Below, in pieces: positions 33,961 to 48,153 of a DNA stretch of 64,000 nucleotides (position 1 is its first letter; every line of letters starts with the position of its first letter). The notes beneath the pieces are model-generated. The model saw only the letters and a program-made list of their open reading frames with translations. It searched no databases and was not told the DNA's origin. The position numbers and the translations under genes were made by a program. The DNA comes from Arenicola marina. Taxonomy: Eukaryota > Annelida > Polychaeta > Arenicolidae. The stretch is taken from NCBI GenBank assembly GCA_964019135.1, contig OZ025265.1, positions 6,702,318 through 6,766,317 on the forward strand, written 5' to 3'.

Positions 33961-36900
33961 CTCCCATACAATCATGGCCCACCCACAAGGTTAATACCCT
34001 CACAGACAGTCATGGCCCACCCACAAGGTTAATACCCTCCCATACATTCATGGCCCACCCACAAGGTTAATACCCTCACAGACAGTCATGGCCCACCCAC
34101 AAGGTTAATAGCATCACAGACAGTCATGGCCCACCCACAAGGTTAATACCCTCCCAGACAGTCATGGCCCACCCACAAGGTTAATACCCTCCCATACAGT
34201 CATGGCTCACCCACAAGGTTAATACCCTCACAGACAGTCATGGCCCACCCACAAGGTTAATACCCCCCCATACATCCATGGCCCACCCACAAGGTTAATA
34301 CCCTCACAGACAGTCATGGCCCACCCACAAGGTTAATACCCTCCCAGAGAGTCATGGCGCGCCCACAAGGTTAATACCCCCCCATACATTCATGGCCCAC
34401 CCACAAGGTTAATACCCTCACAGACAGTCATGGCCCACCCACAAGGTTAATAGCCTCTCAGACAGTCATGGCCCACCCACAAGGTTAATACCCTCCCGGA
34501 CACTCATGGCGCACCCACAAGGTTAATACGCTCACAGACAGTCATGGCCCACCCACAAGGTTAATACCCTCACAGACAGTCATTGCCCACCCACAAGGTT
34601 AATACCCTCACATACAGTCATGGCCCACCCACAAGGTTAATACCCTCCCAGACAGTCATGGCGCGCCCACAAGGTTAATACCCTCCCAGACAGTCATGGC
34701 GCACCCACAAGGTAAATACCTTCATAGACAGTCATGGCCCACCCACCCACAAGGTAAATACCCTCACAGACAGTCATGGCCCACCCATAAGATTAATACC
34801 CTCCCAGACAGTCATGGCGCACCCACAAGGTTAATACCCTCACAGACAGTCATGGCCCGCCCACAAGGTTAACAACCTCCCAGACAGTCATGGCGCACCC
34901 ACGAGGTTAATACCCTCACAGACAGTCATGGCCCACCCACAAGGTTAATACCCTCCCATAGAATCATGGCCCACCCACAAGGTTAATACCCTCACAGACG
35001 GTCATGGCCCACCCACAAGGTTAATACCCTCCCATACATTCATGGCTCACCCACAATGTTAATACCTCACAGACAGTCATGGCCCACCCACAAGGTTAAT
35101 AGCCTCACAGGCAGTCATGGCCCACCCACAATGTTAATACCCTTCCAGACAGTCATGGCCCACCCACAAGGTTAATACCCTCCCATACAGTCTCGGCCCA
35201 CCCACAAGGTTAATACCCTCCTAGACAGTCATGGCCCACCCACAAGGTTAATACCCTCACAGACAGTCATGGCCCACCCACAAGGTTAATACACTCCCAT
35301 ACATCCATGGCCCACCCACAAGGTTAATACCCTCCCAGACAGTCATGGCCCACCCACAAGGTTAATACCCTCCCAGACAGTCAAGGCGCTCCCACAAGGT
35401 TAATACCCTCCCAGACAGTCATGGCGCACCCACAAGGTTAATACCCTCCCAGACAGTCATGGCCCACCCACAAGGTTAATACCTTCCCAGACAGTCATGG
35501 CCCACCCACAAGGTTAATAACCTCCCAGACAATCATGGCGCACCCACAAGCTTAATACCCTCCAAGGCAGTCTTGGCTCACCCACAAGGTTAATACCCTC
35601 CCAGACACTCATCGCCCACCCACAAGGTTAATACCCTCCCAGACAGTCATGGCGCACCCACAAGGTTAATACCCTCCGAGACAGTCATGGCCCGCCCACA
35701 AGGTTAATACCCTCCCAGACAGTCATGGCGCACCCACAAGGTTACTACGCTCACAGACAGTCATGGCCCACCCACAAGGTAAATACCCTCACAGACAGTC
35801 ATGGCCCACCCACAAGGTTAATACCCTCCCAGACAGTCATGGCGCACCCTCAAGGTTAATTACCCTCCCAGACAGTCATGGCGCGCCCACAAGGTTAATA
35901 CCCTCCCAGACAGTCATGGCGCACCCACAAGGTTAATACCCTCACACACAGTCATGGCCCACCCACAAGGTTAATACCCTCCGATACAATCATGGCCCAC
36001 CCACAAGGTTAATACCCTCACAGACGGTCATGGCCCACCCACAAGGTTAATACCTCACAGACAGTCATGGCCCACCCACAAGGTTAATAGCCTCACAGAG
36101 AGTCATGGCCCACCCACAAGGTTAATACCCTTCCAGACAGTCATGGCCCACCCACAAGGTTAATACCCTCCCATACAGTAATGGCCCACCCACAAGGTTA
36201 ATACCCTCCCAGACATCCATGGCCCACCCACAAGGTTAATACCCTCACAGACACTCATGGCCCACCCACAAGGTTAATACCCTCCCAGACAGTCATGGCG
36301 CTCCCACAAGGTTAATACCCTCCCAGACAGTCATGGCGCACCCACAAGGTTAATACCCTCCCAGACAGTCATGGCCCACCCACAAGGTTAATACCTTCCC
36401 AGACAGTCATGGCCCACCCACTAGGTTAATAACCTCCCAGACAATCATGGCGCACCCACAAGGTTAATACCCTCCAAGACAGTCTTGGCTCACCCACAAA
36501 GTTAATACCCTCCCAGACACTCATCGCCCACCCACAAGGTTAATACCCTCCCAGACAGTCATGGCGCACCCACAAGGTTAATACCCTCCCAGACAGTCAT
36601 GGCCCGCCCACAAGGTTAATACCCTCGCAGACAGTCATAGCGCACCCACAAGGTTAATACGCTCACAGACAGTCATGGCCCACCCACAAGGTTAATACCC
36701 TGCCAGACAGTCATGGCCCACCCACAAGGTTAATACCTTCCCATACAGTCATGGCCCAACCACAAGGGTAATAGCCTCACAGACAGTCATGGCCCACCCA
36801 CAAGGTTAATACCCTGCCAGACAGTCATGGCCCACCCACAAGGTTAATACTCTCCCAGACAGTCATGGCCCACCCACAAGGTTAATACCCTCCCAGACAG

Positions 36901-39472
36901 TCATGGCCCACCCACAAGGTTAATACCCTCCCAGACAGTCATGGCCCACCCACAAGGTTAATACCCTCCCAGACAGTCATGGCCCACCCACAACGTTAAT
37001 ACCCTCCCAGACAGTCATGGCCCGCCCACAAGGTTATTACCCTCCCAAACAGTCGTAGCCCATCCACAACGTTAATACCCTCACAGACAGTCATGGCGCA
37101 CCCACAAGGTTAATACCCTCCCAGACAGTCATGGCGCTCCCACAAGGTTAATACCCTCCCAGACAGTCATGGCGCACCCACAAGGTTAATACCCTCACAG
37201 ACAGTCATGGCCCACCCACAAGGTTAATACATTCCCAGACAGTCATGGCCCACCCGCAAGGTTAATAACCTCCCAGACAATCATGGCGCACCCACAAGCT
37301 TAATACTCTCCAAGACAGTCTTGGCTCACCCACAAGGTTAATACCCTCACAGACACTCATCGCCCACCCACAAGGTTAATACCTTCCCAGACAGTCATGG
37401 CCCACCCACTAGGTTAATAACCTCCCAGACAATCATGGCGCACCCACAAGGTTAATACCCTCCAAGACAGTCTTGGCTCACCCACAAAGTTAATACCCTC
37501 CCAGACACTCATCGCCCACCCACAAGGTTAATACCCTCCCAGACAGTCATGGCGCACCCACAAGGTTAATACCCTCCCAGACAGTCATGGCCCGCCCACA
37601 AGGTTAATACCCTCGCAGACAGTCATAGCGCACCCACAAGGTTAATACGCTCACAGACAGTCATGGCGCACCCACAAGGTTAATACCCTCCCAGACAGTC
37701 ATGGCGCGCCCACAAGGTTAATACCCTCCCAGACAGTCATGGCGCACCCACAAGGTTAATACCCTCCCAGAGAGTCATGGCCCACCCACAAGGTTAATAC
37801 CTTCCCATACAGTCATGGCCCACCCACAAGGGTAATAGCCTCACAGACAGTCATGGCCCACCCACAAGGTTAATACCCTGCCAGACAGTCATGGCCCACC
37901 CACAAGGTTAATACTCTCCCAGACAGTCATGGCCCACCCACAAGGTTAATACCCTCCCAGACAGTCATGGCCCACCCACAAGGTTAATACCCTCCCAGAC
38001 AGTCATGGCCCACCCATAAGGTTAATACCCTCCCAGACAGTCATGGCCCACGGACAACGTTAATACCCTCCCAGACAGTCATGGCCCGCCCACAAGGTTA
38101 TTACCCTCCCAAACAGTCGTAGCCCATCCACAACGTTAATACCCTCACAGACAGTCATGGCGCACCCACAAGGTTAATACCCTCCCAGACAGTCATGGCG
38201 CTCCCACAAGGTTAATACGCTCCCAGACAGTCATGGCGCACCCACAAGGTTAATACCCTCACAGACAGTCATGGCCCACCCACAAGGTTAATACATTCCC
38301 AGACAGTCATGGCCCACCCGCAAGGTTAATAACCTCCCAGACAATCATGGCGCACCCACAAGCTTAATACCCTCCAAGACAGTCTTGGCTCACCCACAAG
38401 GTTAATACACTCACAGACACTCATCGCCCACCCACAAGGTTAATACCCTCCCAGACAGTCATGGCCCGCCCACAAGGTTAATACCCTCCCAGACAGTCAT
38501 GGCGCACCCACAAGGTTAAAACCCTCCCAGACAGTCATGGCTCGCCCACAAGGTTAATACCCTCCCAGACAGTCATGGCGCGCCCACAAGGTTAATACCC
38601 TCCCAGACAGTCTCGGCCCGCCCACAAGGTTAATACCCTCCCAGCAGTCATAGCCCACCCGCAAGGTTAATACCCGCCCAGACAGTCATGGCGCACCCAC
38701 AAGGTTAATACCCTCACAGACAGTCACGGCGCGCCCACAAGGTTAATACCCTCGCAGACAGTCATGGCCCACCCACAACGTTAATACCCTCCCAGACAGT
38801 CATGGCCCACCCACAAGGTTAATACCCTCCCAGACGGTCATGGCGCACCCACAAGGTTAGTACCCTCACAGACAGTCATGGCGCACCCACAAGGTTAATA
38901 CCCTCCCAGACAGTCATGGCGCTCCCACAAGGTTAATACCCTCCTAGACAGTCATGGCCCACCCACAAGGTTAATACCCTCCCAGACAGTCATGGCCCAC
39001 CCACAAGGTTAATACTCTCCCAGACAGTCATGGCCCACCCATAAGGTTAATAACCTCCCAGACAATCATGGCGCACCCACAAGCTTAATACCCTCCCAGA
39101 CAGTCTTGGCTCACCCACAAGGTTAATACCCTCCCAGACACTCATCGCCCACCCACAAGGTTAATACCCTCCAAGACAGTCTTGGCTCACCCGCAAGGTT
39201 AATACCCTCCCATACATTCATGGCCCACCCACAAGGTTAATGCCCTCAGAGACAGTCATGGCGCGCCCACTAGGTTAATACCCTCACAGACAGTCATGGC
39301 CCACCCACAAGGTTAATACCCTCCCAGACAGTCATGGCGCGCCCACAAGGTTGATACCCGCACAGACAGTCATGGCCCACCCACAAGGTTAATACGCTCA
39401 CAGACAGTCATGGCCCACCCACAAGGTTAATACCCTCCCAGACAGTCATGGCCCACCCACAAGGTTAATACC
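33961..39472. repeat. 5,512-bp higher-order repeat, copy A
   Basis: Copy A starts at CTCCCATACAATCATGG and contains diagnostic variants (CCCCCCCATACATCC near 34,263, CCCACCCACCCACAAGG near 34,740, CCCAGCAGTCATAG near 38,640, GATACCCGCACAG near 39,353) that all recur in copy B. Its length equals the offset, so A and B lie exactly head to tail. A holds a nested 988-bp repeat (26 x 38), seen with the CCACTAGG variant at 36,421 and 37,409. Confidence 0.9.
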
Positions 39473-42400
39473 CTCCCATACAATCATGGCCCACCCACAA
39501 GGTTAATACCCTCACAGACAGTCATGGCCCACCCACAAGGTTAATACCCTCCCATACATTCATGGCCCACCCACAAGGTTAATACCCTCACAGACAGTCA
39601 TGGCCCACCCACAAGGTTAATAGCATCACAGACAGTCATGGCCCACCCACAAGGTTAATACCCTCCCAGACAGTCATGGCCCACCCACAAGGTTAATACC
39701 CTCCCATACAGTCATGGCTCACCCACAAGGTTAATACCCTCACAGACAGTCATGGCCCACCCACAAGGTTAATACCCCCCCATACATCCATGGCCCACCC
39801 ACAAGGTTAATACCCTCACAGACAGTCATGGCCCACCCACAAGGTTAATACCCTCCCAGAGAGTCATGGCGCGCCCACAAGGTTAATACCCCCCCATACA
39901 TTCATGGCCCACCCACAAGGTTAATACCCTCACAGACAGTCATGGCCCACCCACAAGGTTAATAGCCTCTCAGACAGTCATGGCCCACCCACAAGGTTAA
40001 TACCCTCCCGGACACTCATGGCGCACCCACAAGGTTAATACGCTCACAGACAGTCATGGCCCACCCACAAGGTTAATACCCTCACAGACAGTCATTGCCC
40101 ACCCACAAGGTTAATACCCTCACATACAGTCATGGCCCACCCACAAGGTTAATACCCTCCCAGACAGTCATGGCGCGCCCACAAGGTTAATACCCTCCCA
40201 GACAGTCATGGCGCACCCACAAGGTAAATACCTTCATAGACAGTCATGGCCCACCCACCCACAAGGTAAATACCCTCACAGACAGTCATGGCCCACCCAT
40301 AAGATTAATACCCTCCCAGACAGTCATGGCGCACCCACAAGGTTAATACCCTCACAGACAGTCATGGCCCGCCCACAAGGTTAACAACCTCCCAGACAGT
40401 CATGGCGCACCCACGAGGTTAATACCCTCACAGACAGTCATGGCCCACCCACAAGGTTAATACCCTCCCATAGAATCATGGCCCACCCACAAGGTTAATA
40501 CCCTCACAGACGGTCATGGCCCACCCACAAGGTTAATACCCTCCCATACATTCATGGCTCACCCACAATGTTAATACCTCACAGACAGTCATGGCCCACC
40601 CACAAGGTTAATAGCCTCACAGGCAGTCATGGCCCACCCACAATGTTAATACCCTTCCAGACAGTCATGGCCCACCCACAAGGTTAATACCCTCCCATAC
40701 AGTCTCGGCCCACCCACAAGGTTAATACCCTCCTAGACAGTCATGGCCCACCCACAAGGTTAATACCCTCACAGACAGTCATGGCCCACCCACAAGGTTA
40801 ATACACTCCCATACATCCATGGCCCACCCACAAGGTTAATACCCTCCCAGACAGTCATGGCCCACCCACAAGGTTAATACCCTCCCAGACAGTCAAGGCG
40901 CTCCCACAAGGTTAATACCCTCCCAGACAGTCATGGCGCACCCACAAGGTTAATACCCTCCCAGACAGTCATGGCCCACCCACAAGGTTAATACCTTCCC
41001 AGACAGTCATGGCCCACCCACAAGGTTAATAACCTCCCAGACAATCATGGCGCACCCACAAGCTTAATACCCTCCAAGGCAGTCTTGGCTCACCCACAAG
41101 GTTAATACCCTCCCAGACACTCATCGCCCACCCACAAGGTTAATACCCTCCCAGACAGTCATGGCGCACCCACAAGGTTAATACCCTCCGAGACAGTCAT
41201 GGCCCGCCCACAAGGTTAATACCCTCCCAGACAGTCATGGCGCACCCACAAGGTTACTACGCTCACAGACAGTCATGGCCCACCCACAAGGTAAATACCC
41301 TCACAGACAGTCATGGCCCACCCACAAGGTTAATACCCTCCCAGACAGTCATGGCGCACCCTCAAGGTTAATTACCCTCCCAGACAGTCATGGCGCGCCC
41401 ACAAGGTTAATACCCTCCCAGACAGTCATGGCGCACCCACAAGGTTAATACCCTCACACACAGTCATGGCCCACCCACAAGGTTAATACCCTCCGATACA
41501 ATCATGGCCCACCCACAAGGTTAATACCCTCACAGACGGTCATGGCCCACCCACAAGGTTAATACCTCACAGACAGTCATGGCCCACCCACAAGGTTAAT
41601 AGCCTCACAGAGAGTCATGGCCCACCCACAAGGTTAATACCCTTCCAGACAGTCATGGCCCACCCACAAGGTTAATACCCTCCCATACAGTAATGGCCCA
41701 CCCACAAGGTTAATACCCTCCCAGACATCCATGGCCCACCCACAAGGTTAATACCCTCACAGACACTCATGGCCCACCCACAAGGTTAATACCCTCCCAG
41801 ACAGTCATGGCGCTCCCACAAGGTTAATACCCTCCCAGACAGTCATGGCGCACCCACAAGGTTAATACCCTCCCAGACAGTCATGGCCCACCCACTAGGT
41901 TAATAACCTCCCAGACAATCATGGCGCACCCACAAGGTTAATACCCTCCAAGACAGTCTTGGCTCACCCACAAAGTTAATACCCTCCCAGACACTCATCG
42001 CCCACCCACAAGGTTAATACCCTCCCAGACAGTCATGGCGCACCCACAAGGTTAATACCCTCCCAGACAGTCATGGCCCGCCCACAAGGTTAATACCCTC
42101 GCAGACAGTCATAGCGCACCCACAAGGTTAATACGCTCACAGACAGTCATGGCCCACCCACAAGGTTAATACCCTGCCAGACAGTCATGGCCCACCCACA
42201 AGGTTAATACCTTCCCATACAGTCATGGCCCAACCACAAGGGTAATAGCCTCACAGACAGTCATGGCCCACCCACAAGGTTAATACCCTGCCAGACAGTC
42301 ATGGCCCACCCACAAGGTTAATACTCTCCCAGACAGTCATGGCCCACCCACAAGGTTAATACCCTCCCAGACAGTCATGGCCCACCCACAAGGTTAATAC

Positions 42401-44946
42401 CCTCCCAGACAGTCATGGCCCACCCACAAGGTTAATACCCTCCCAGACAGTCATGGCCCACCCACAACGTTAATACCCTCCCAGACAGTCATGGCCCGCC
42501 CACAAGGTTATTACCCTCCCAAACAGTCGTAGCCCATCCACAACGTTAATACCCTCACAGACAGTCATGGCGCACCCACAAGGTTAATACCCTCCCAGAC
42601 AGTCATGGCGCTCCCACAAGGTTAATACCCTCCCAGACAGTCATGGCGCACCCACAAGGTTAATACCCTCACAGACAGTCATGGCCCACCCACAAGGTTA
42701 ATACATTCCCAGACAGTCATGGCCCACCCGCAAGGTTAATAACCTCCCAGACAATCATGGCGCACCCACAAGCTTAATACTCTCCAAGACAGTCTTGGCT
42801 CACCCACAAGGTTAATACCCTCACAGACACTCATCGCCCACCCACAAGGTTAATACCTTCCCAGACAGTCATGGCCCACCCACTAGGTTAATAACCTCCC
42901 AGACAATCATGGCGCACCCACAAGGTTAATACCCTCCAAGACAGTCTTGGCTCACCCACAAAGTTAATACCCTCCCAGACACTCATCGCCCACCCACAAG
43001 GTTAATACCCTCCCAGACAGTCATGGCGCACCCACAAGGTTAATACCCTCCCAGACAGTCATGGCCCGCCCACAAGGTTAATACCCTCGCAGACAGTCAC
43101 AGCGCACCCACAAGGTTAATACGCTCACAGACAGTCATGGCGCACCCACAAGGTTAATACCCTCCCAGACAGTCATGGCGCGCCCACAAGGTTAATACCC
43201 TCCCAGACAGTCATGGCGCACCCACAAGGTTAATACCCTCCCAGAGAGTCATGGCCCACCCACAAGGTTAATACCTTCCCATACAGTCATGGCCCACCCA
43301 CAAGGGTAATAGCCTCACAGACAGTCATGGCCCACCCACAAGGTTAATACCCTGCCAGACAGTCATGGCCCACCCACAAGGTTAATACTCTCCCAGACAG
43401 TCATGGCCCACCCACAAGGTTAATACCCTCCCAGACAGTCATGGCCCACCCACAAGGTTAATACCCTCCCAGACAGTCATGGCCCACCCATAAGGTTAAT
43501 ACCCTCCCAGACAGTCATGGCCCACGGACAACGTTAATACCCTCCCAGACAGTCATGGCCCGCCCACAAGGTTATTACCCTCCCAAACAGTCGTAGCCCA
43601 TCCACAACGTTAATACCCTCACAGACAGTCATGGCGCACCCACAAGGTTAATACCCTCCCAGACAGTCATGGCGCTCCCACAAGGTTAATACGCTCCCAG
43701 ACAGTCATGGCGCACCCACAAGGTTAATACCCTCACAGACAGTCATGGCCCACCCACAAGGTTAATACATTCCCAGACAGTCATGGCCCACCCGCAAGGT
43801 TAATAACCTCCCAGACAATCATGGCGCACCCACAAGCTTAATACCCTCCAAGACAGTCTTGGCTCACCCACAAGGTTAATACACTCACAGACACTCATCG
43901 CCCACCCACAAGGTTAATACCCTCCCAGACAGTCATGGCCCGCCCACAAGGTTAATACCCTCCCAGACAGTCATGGCGCACCCACAAGGTTAAAACCCTC
44001 CCAGACAGTCATGGCTCGCCCACAAGGTTAATACCCTCCCAGACAGTCATGGCGCGCCCACAAGGTTAATACCCTCCCAGACAGTCTCGGCCCGCCCACA
44101 AGGTTAATACCCTCCCAGCAGTCATAGCCCACCCACAAGGTTAATACCCGCCCAGACAGTCATGGCGCACCCACAAGGTTAATACCCTCACAGACAGTCA
44201 CGGCGCGCCCACAAGGTTAATACCCTCGCAGACAGTCATGGCCCACCCACAACGTTAATACCCTCCCAGACAGTCATGGCCCACCCACAAGGTTAATACC
44301 CTCCCAGACGGTCATGGCGCACCCACAAGGTTAGTACCCTCACAGACAGTCATGGCGCACCCACAAGGTTAATACCCTCCCAGACAGTCATGGCGCTCCC
44401 ACAAGGTTAATACCCTCCTAGACAGTCATGGCCCACCCACAAGGTTAATACCCTCCCAGACAGTCATGGCCCACCCACAAGGTTAATACTCTCCCAGACA
44501 GTCATGGCCCACCCATAAGGTTAATAACCTCCCAGACAATCATGGCGCACCCACAAGCTTAATACCCTCCCAGACAGTCTTGGCTCACCCACAAGGTTAA
44601 TACCCTCCCAGACACTCATCGCCCACCCACAAGGTTAATACCCTCCAAGACAGTCTTGGCTCACCCGCAAGGTTAATACCCTCCCATACATTCATGGCCC
44701 ACCCACAAGGTTAATGCCCTCAGAGACAGTCATGGCGCGCCCACTAGGTTAATACCCTCACAGACAGTCATGGCCCACCCACAAGGTTAATACCCTCCCA
44801 GACAGTCATGGCGCGCCCACAAGGTTGATACCCGCACAGACAGTCATGGCCCACCCACAAGGTTAATACGCTCACAGACAGTCATGGCCCACCCACAAGG
44901 TTAATACCCTCCCAGACAGTCATGGCCCACCCACAAGGTTAATACC
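39473..44946. repeat. 5,512-bp higher-order repeat, copy B (one 38-bp unit shorter)
   Basis: Copy B is nearly identical to copy A. The offset is 5,512 bp up to about 41,880 and 5,474 bp after it, because B lacks one 38-bp unit. The few single-base differences I saw (for example CATAGCGC against CACAGCGC, and CCCGCAAGG against CCCACAAGG) indicate a recent duplication. An assembly artefact cannot be excluded from sequence alone. Confidence 0.9.
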
Positions 44947-47908
44947 CTCCCAGACAGTCATGGCCCACCCACAAGGTTAATACCCTCCCAGACAGTCATG
45001 GCCCGCCCACATGGTGAATACCCTCCCAGACAGTCATGGCCCGCCCACAAGGTTAATACCCTCACAGACAGTCATGGCCCACCCACAAGGTTAATACCCT
45101 CCCAGACAGTCATGGCCCGCCTACAAGGTTAATACCCTGCCAGACAGTCATAGCCCACCCACAAGGTTAATACCCTCCCAGACAGTCATGGCCCACCCAC
45201 AAGGTTAATACCCTCCCAGACCGTCATGGACCACCCACAAGGTTAATACTCTCCCAGACAGTCATGGCCCACCCACAAGGTTAATACCCTCCCAGAGAGT
45301 CATGGCCCACCCACAAGGTTAATACCCACCCAGACAGTCATGGCCCACCCACAAGGTTAATACCCTCCCGGACAGTCATGGCCCACCCACAAGGTTACTA
45401 CCCTCCCAAACAGTCGTAGCCCATCCACAACGTTAATACCCTCACAGTCAGTCATGGCGCACCCGCAAGGTTAATACCCTCCCAGACAGTCATGGCGCTC
45501 CCACAAGGTTAATACCCTCCCAGACAGTCATGGCGCACCCACAAGGTTAATACCCTCCCAGACAGTCATGGCCCACCCACAAGGTTAATACCTTCCCAGA
45601 CAGTCATGGCCCACCCGCAAGGTTAATAACCTCCCAGACAATCATGGCGCACCCACAAGCTTAATACCCTCCAAGACAGTCTTGGCTCACCCACAAGTTT
45701 AATACCCTCACAGACACTCATCGCCCACCCACAAGGTTAATACCCTCCCAGACAGTCATGGCGCACCCACAAGGTTAAAACCCTCCCAGACAGTCATGGC
45801 CCACCCACAAGGTTAATACCCTCCCAGAGAGTCATGGCTCACCCACAAGGTTAATACCCTCCCAGACTGTCATGGCCCACCCACAAGGTTAATACCCTCC
45901 CAGACAGTCATGGGCCACCCACAAGGTTAATACCCTCACAGACAGTCATGGCGCGCCCACAAGGTTAATACCCTCCCAGAGAGTCATGGCGCACCCACAA
46001 GGTTAATACCCTCCCAGACAGTCATGGCCCGCCCACAAGGTGAATACCCTCCCAGACAGTCATAGCCCACCCACAAGGTTAATACCCTCACAGACAATCA
46101 TGGCGCGCCCACAAGGTTAATACCCTCCCAGACAGTCATGGCGCACACACAAGGTTAATACCCTCCCAGACAGTCATGGCCCACCCACAAGGTTAATACC
46201 TTCCCAGACAGTCATGGCCCACCCACAAGGTTAATACCCTCCCAGACAATCATGGCGCACCCACAAGCTTAATATCCTCCAAGACAGTCTTGGCTCACCC
46301 ACAAGGTTAATACCCTCCCATACATTCATGGCCCACCCACAAGGTTAATACCCTCATAGACAGTCATGGCCCACCCACAAGGTTAATAGCCTCACAGACA
46401 GTCATGGCCCACCCACAAGGTTAATGCCCTCCCAGACAGTCATGGCGCGCCCACAAGGTTAATACCCTCACAGACAGTCATGGCCCACCCACAAGGTTAA
46501 TACCCTCCCAGACAGTCATGGCGCGCCCACAAGGTTAATACCCTCACAGACAGTCATGGCCCACCCACAAGGTTAATACCCTCCCAGACAGTCATGGCCC
46601 ACCCACAAGGTTAATACCCTCCCAGACAGTCATGGCCCACCCACAAGGTTAATACCCTCCCAGACAGTCATGGCCCGCTCGCAAGGTTAATACCCTCCCA
46701 GACAGTCATGGCCCGCCCACAAGGTTAATACCCTCACAGACAGTCATGGCCCACCCACAAGGTTAATACTCTGCCAGACAGTCATGGCCCACCCACAAGG
46801 TTAATACCCTGCCAGACAGTCATGGCCCACCCACAAGGTTAATACCCTCCCAGACAGTCATGGCCCACCCACAAGGTTAATACCCTCCCAGACAGTCATT
46901 GCCCACCCACAAGGTTAATACCCTCCCAGACAGTCATGGCCCGCCCACAATGTTAATACCCTCCCAAACAGTCATAGCCCATCCACAAGGTTAATACCCT
47001 CCCAGACAGTCATGGCGCACCCACAAGGTTATGACCCTCACAGACAGTCATGGCGCGCCCACAAGGTTAATACCCTCCCAGACAGTCATAGCGCGCCCTC
47101 AAGGTTAATACCCTCGCAGACAGTCATAGCTCACCCACAACGTTAATATCCTGCCAGACAGTCATCGCTCACCCACAAGGTTAATACCCTCCCAGACAGT
47201 CATGGCCCACCCACAAGGTTAATACCCTCCCAGACAGTCATGGCCCGCCCACAAGGTTAATACCCTCCCAAACAGTCATAGCCCATCCACAAGGTTAATA
47301 CCCTTCCAGACAGTCATAGCCCATCCACAAGGTTAAACGCTCACAGACAGTCATGGCGCGCCCACAAGGTTAATACCCTCCCAGACAGTCATGGCGCGCC
47401 CACAAGGTTAATACCCTCGCAGATAGTCATGGCCCGCCCACAACGTTAATACCCTCGCAGACAGTCATGGCCCGCCCACAAGGTTAATACCCTCCCAGAC
47501 ATTCATGGCCCACCCACAAGGTTAATACCCTCCCAGACAGTCATGGCCCACCCACAAGGTTAATACCCTCCCAGACAATCATGGCGCGCCCACAAGGTTA
47601 ATACCCTCCAAGACAGTCATGGCGCATCCGCAAGGTTAATACCCTTCCAGACAGTCATGGCCCACCCACAAGGTTAATACCCTCCCAGACAGTCATGGCC
47701 CACCCACAAGGTTAATACCCTCCCAGACAGTCATGGCGAGCCCACAAGGTTAATACCCTCCCCGACAGTCATGGCGCAGCCGCAAGGTTAATACCCTCCT
47801 AGACAGTCATGGCCCACCCACAAGGTTAATACCCTCCCAGACAGTCATGGCCCACCCACAAGGTCAATACCCTCCCGGACAGTCATGGCGCACCCACAAC
47901 GTTAATAC

Positions 47909-48126
47909 TGTGTTCGTTCTTGGTGCCACTTACTTGTAATATTAAAGTAGCCGTCATGAAGTGGAGCGATTGTCATACGTTGTATCTCGATTCCAGCATT
48001 ACTTGAACTGTTTTGGTAATGCTCTTGGCAACTTGTCATGTGGTATCTTGTGACGTCACGTCCAGTATTATGTGCAAGATTGGTCATGTGATATATTCAT
48101 GTCGTCATACTAATTAACAGGTATAA
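47909..48126. other. 218-bp unique segment separating a stray unit from the 38-bp array
   Basis: Non-repetitive sequence starts directly after TTAATAC of the last full unit. It ends just before a partial unit, AAATACCCTCCCAGACAGTA then ATGGCG. It could be an insertion into the array edge. No TIR or target duplication is evident. Confidence 0.55.
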
Positions 48127-48153
48127 CAAATACCCTCCCAGACAGTAATGGCG
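48127..48153. repeat. Isolated partial 38-bp unit outside the array
   Basis: AAATACCCTCCCAGACAGTA followed by ATGGCG matches 25-26 bp of the satellite unit, displaced 218 bp from the array end. Confidence 0.85.

Larger units (their letters stand above)
31515..47908. repeat. 38-bp satellite array, about 430 copies
   Basis: The unit reads TTAATACCCTCCCAGACAGT then CATGGCCCACCCACAAGG (38 bp). Variants cluster at set positions: CTCCCAG/CTCACAG, GACAG/TACAG, and GGCCCACC/GGCGCACC/GGCGCGCC/GGCGCTCC. The left-edge copies (31,515-31,610) are the most diverged (TTGGCTATCCC). The right edge ends abruptly at about 47,908. Spurious ORFs of about 80 codons appear where variants remove stops. Confidence 0.97.
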
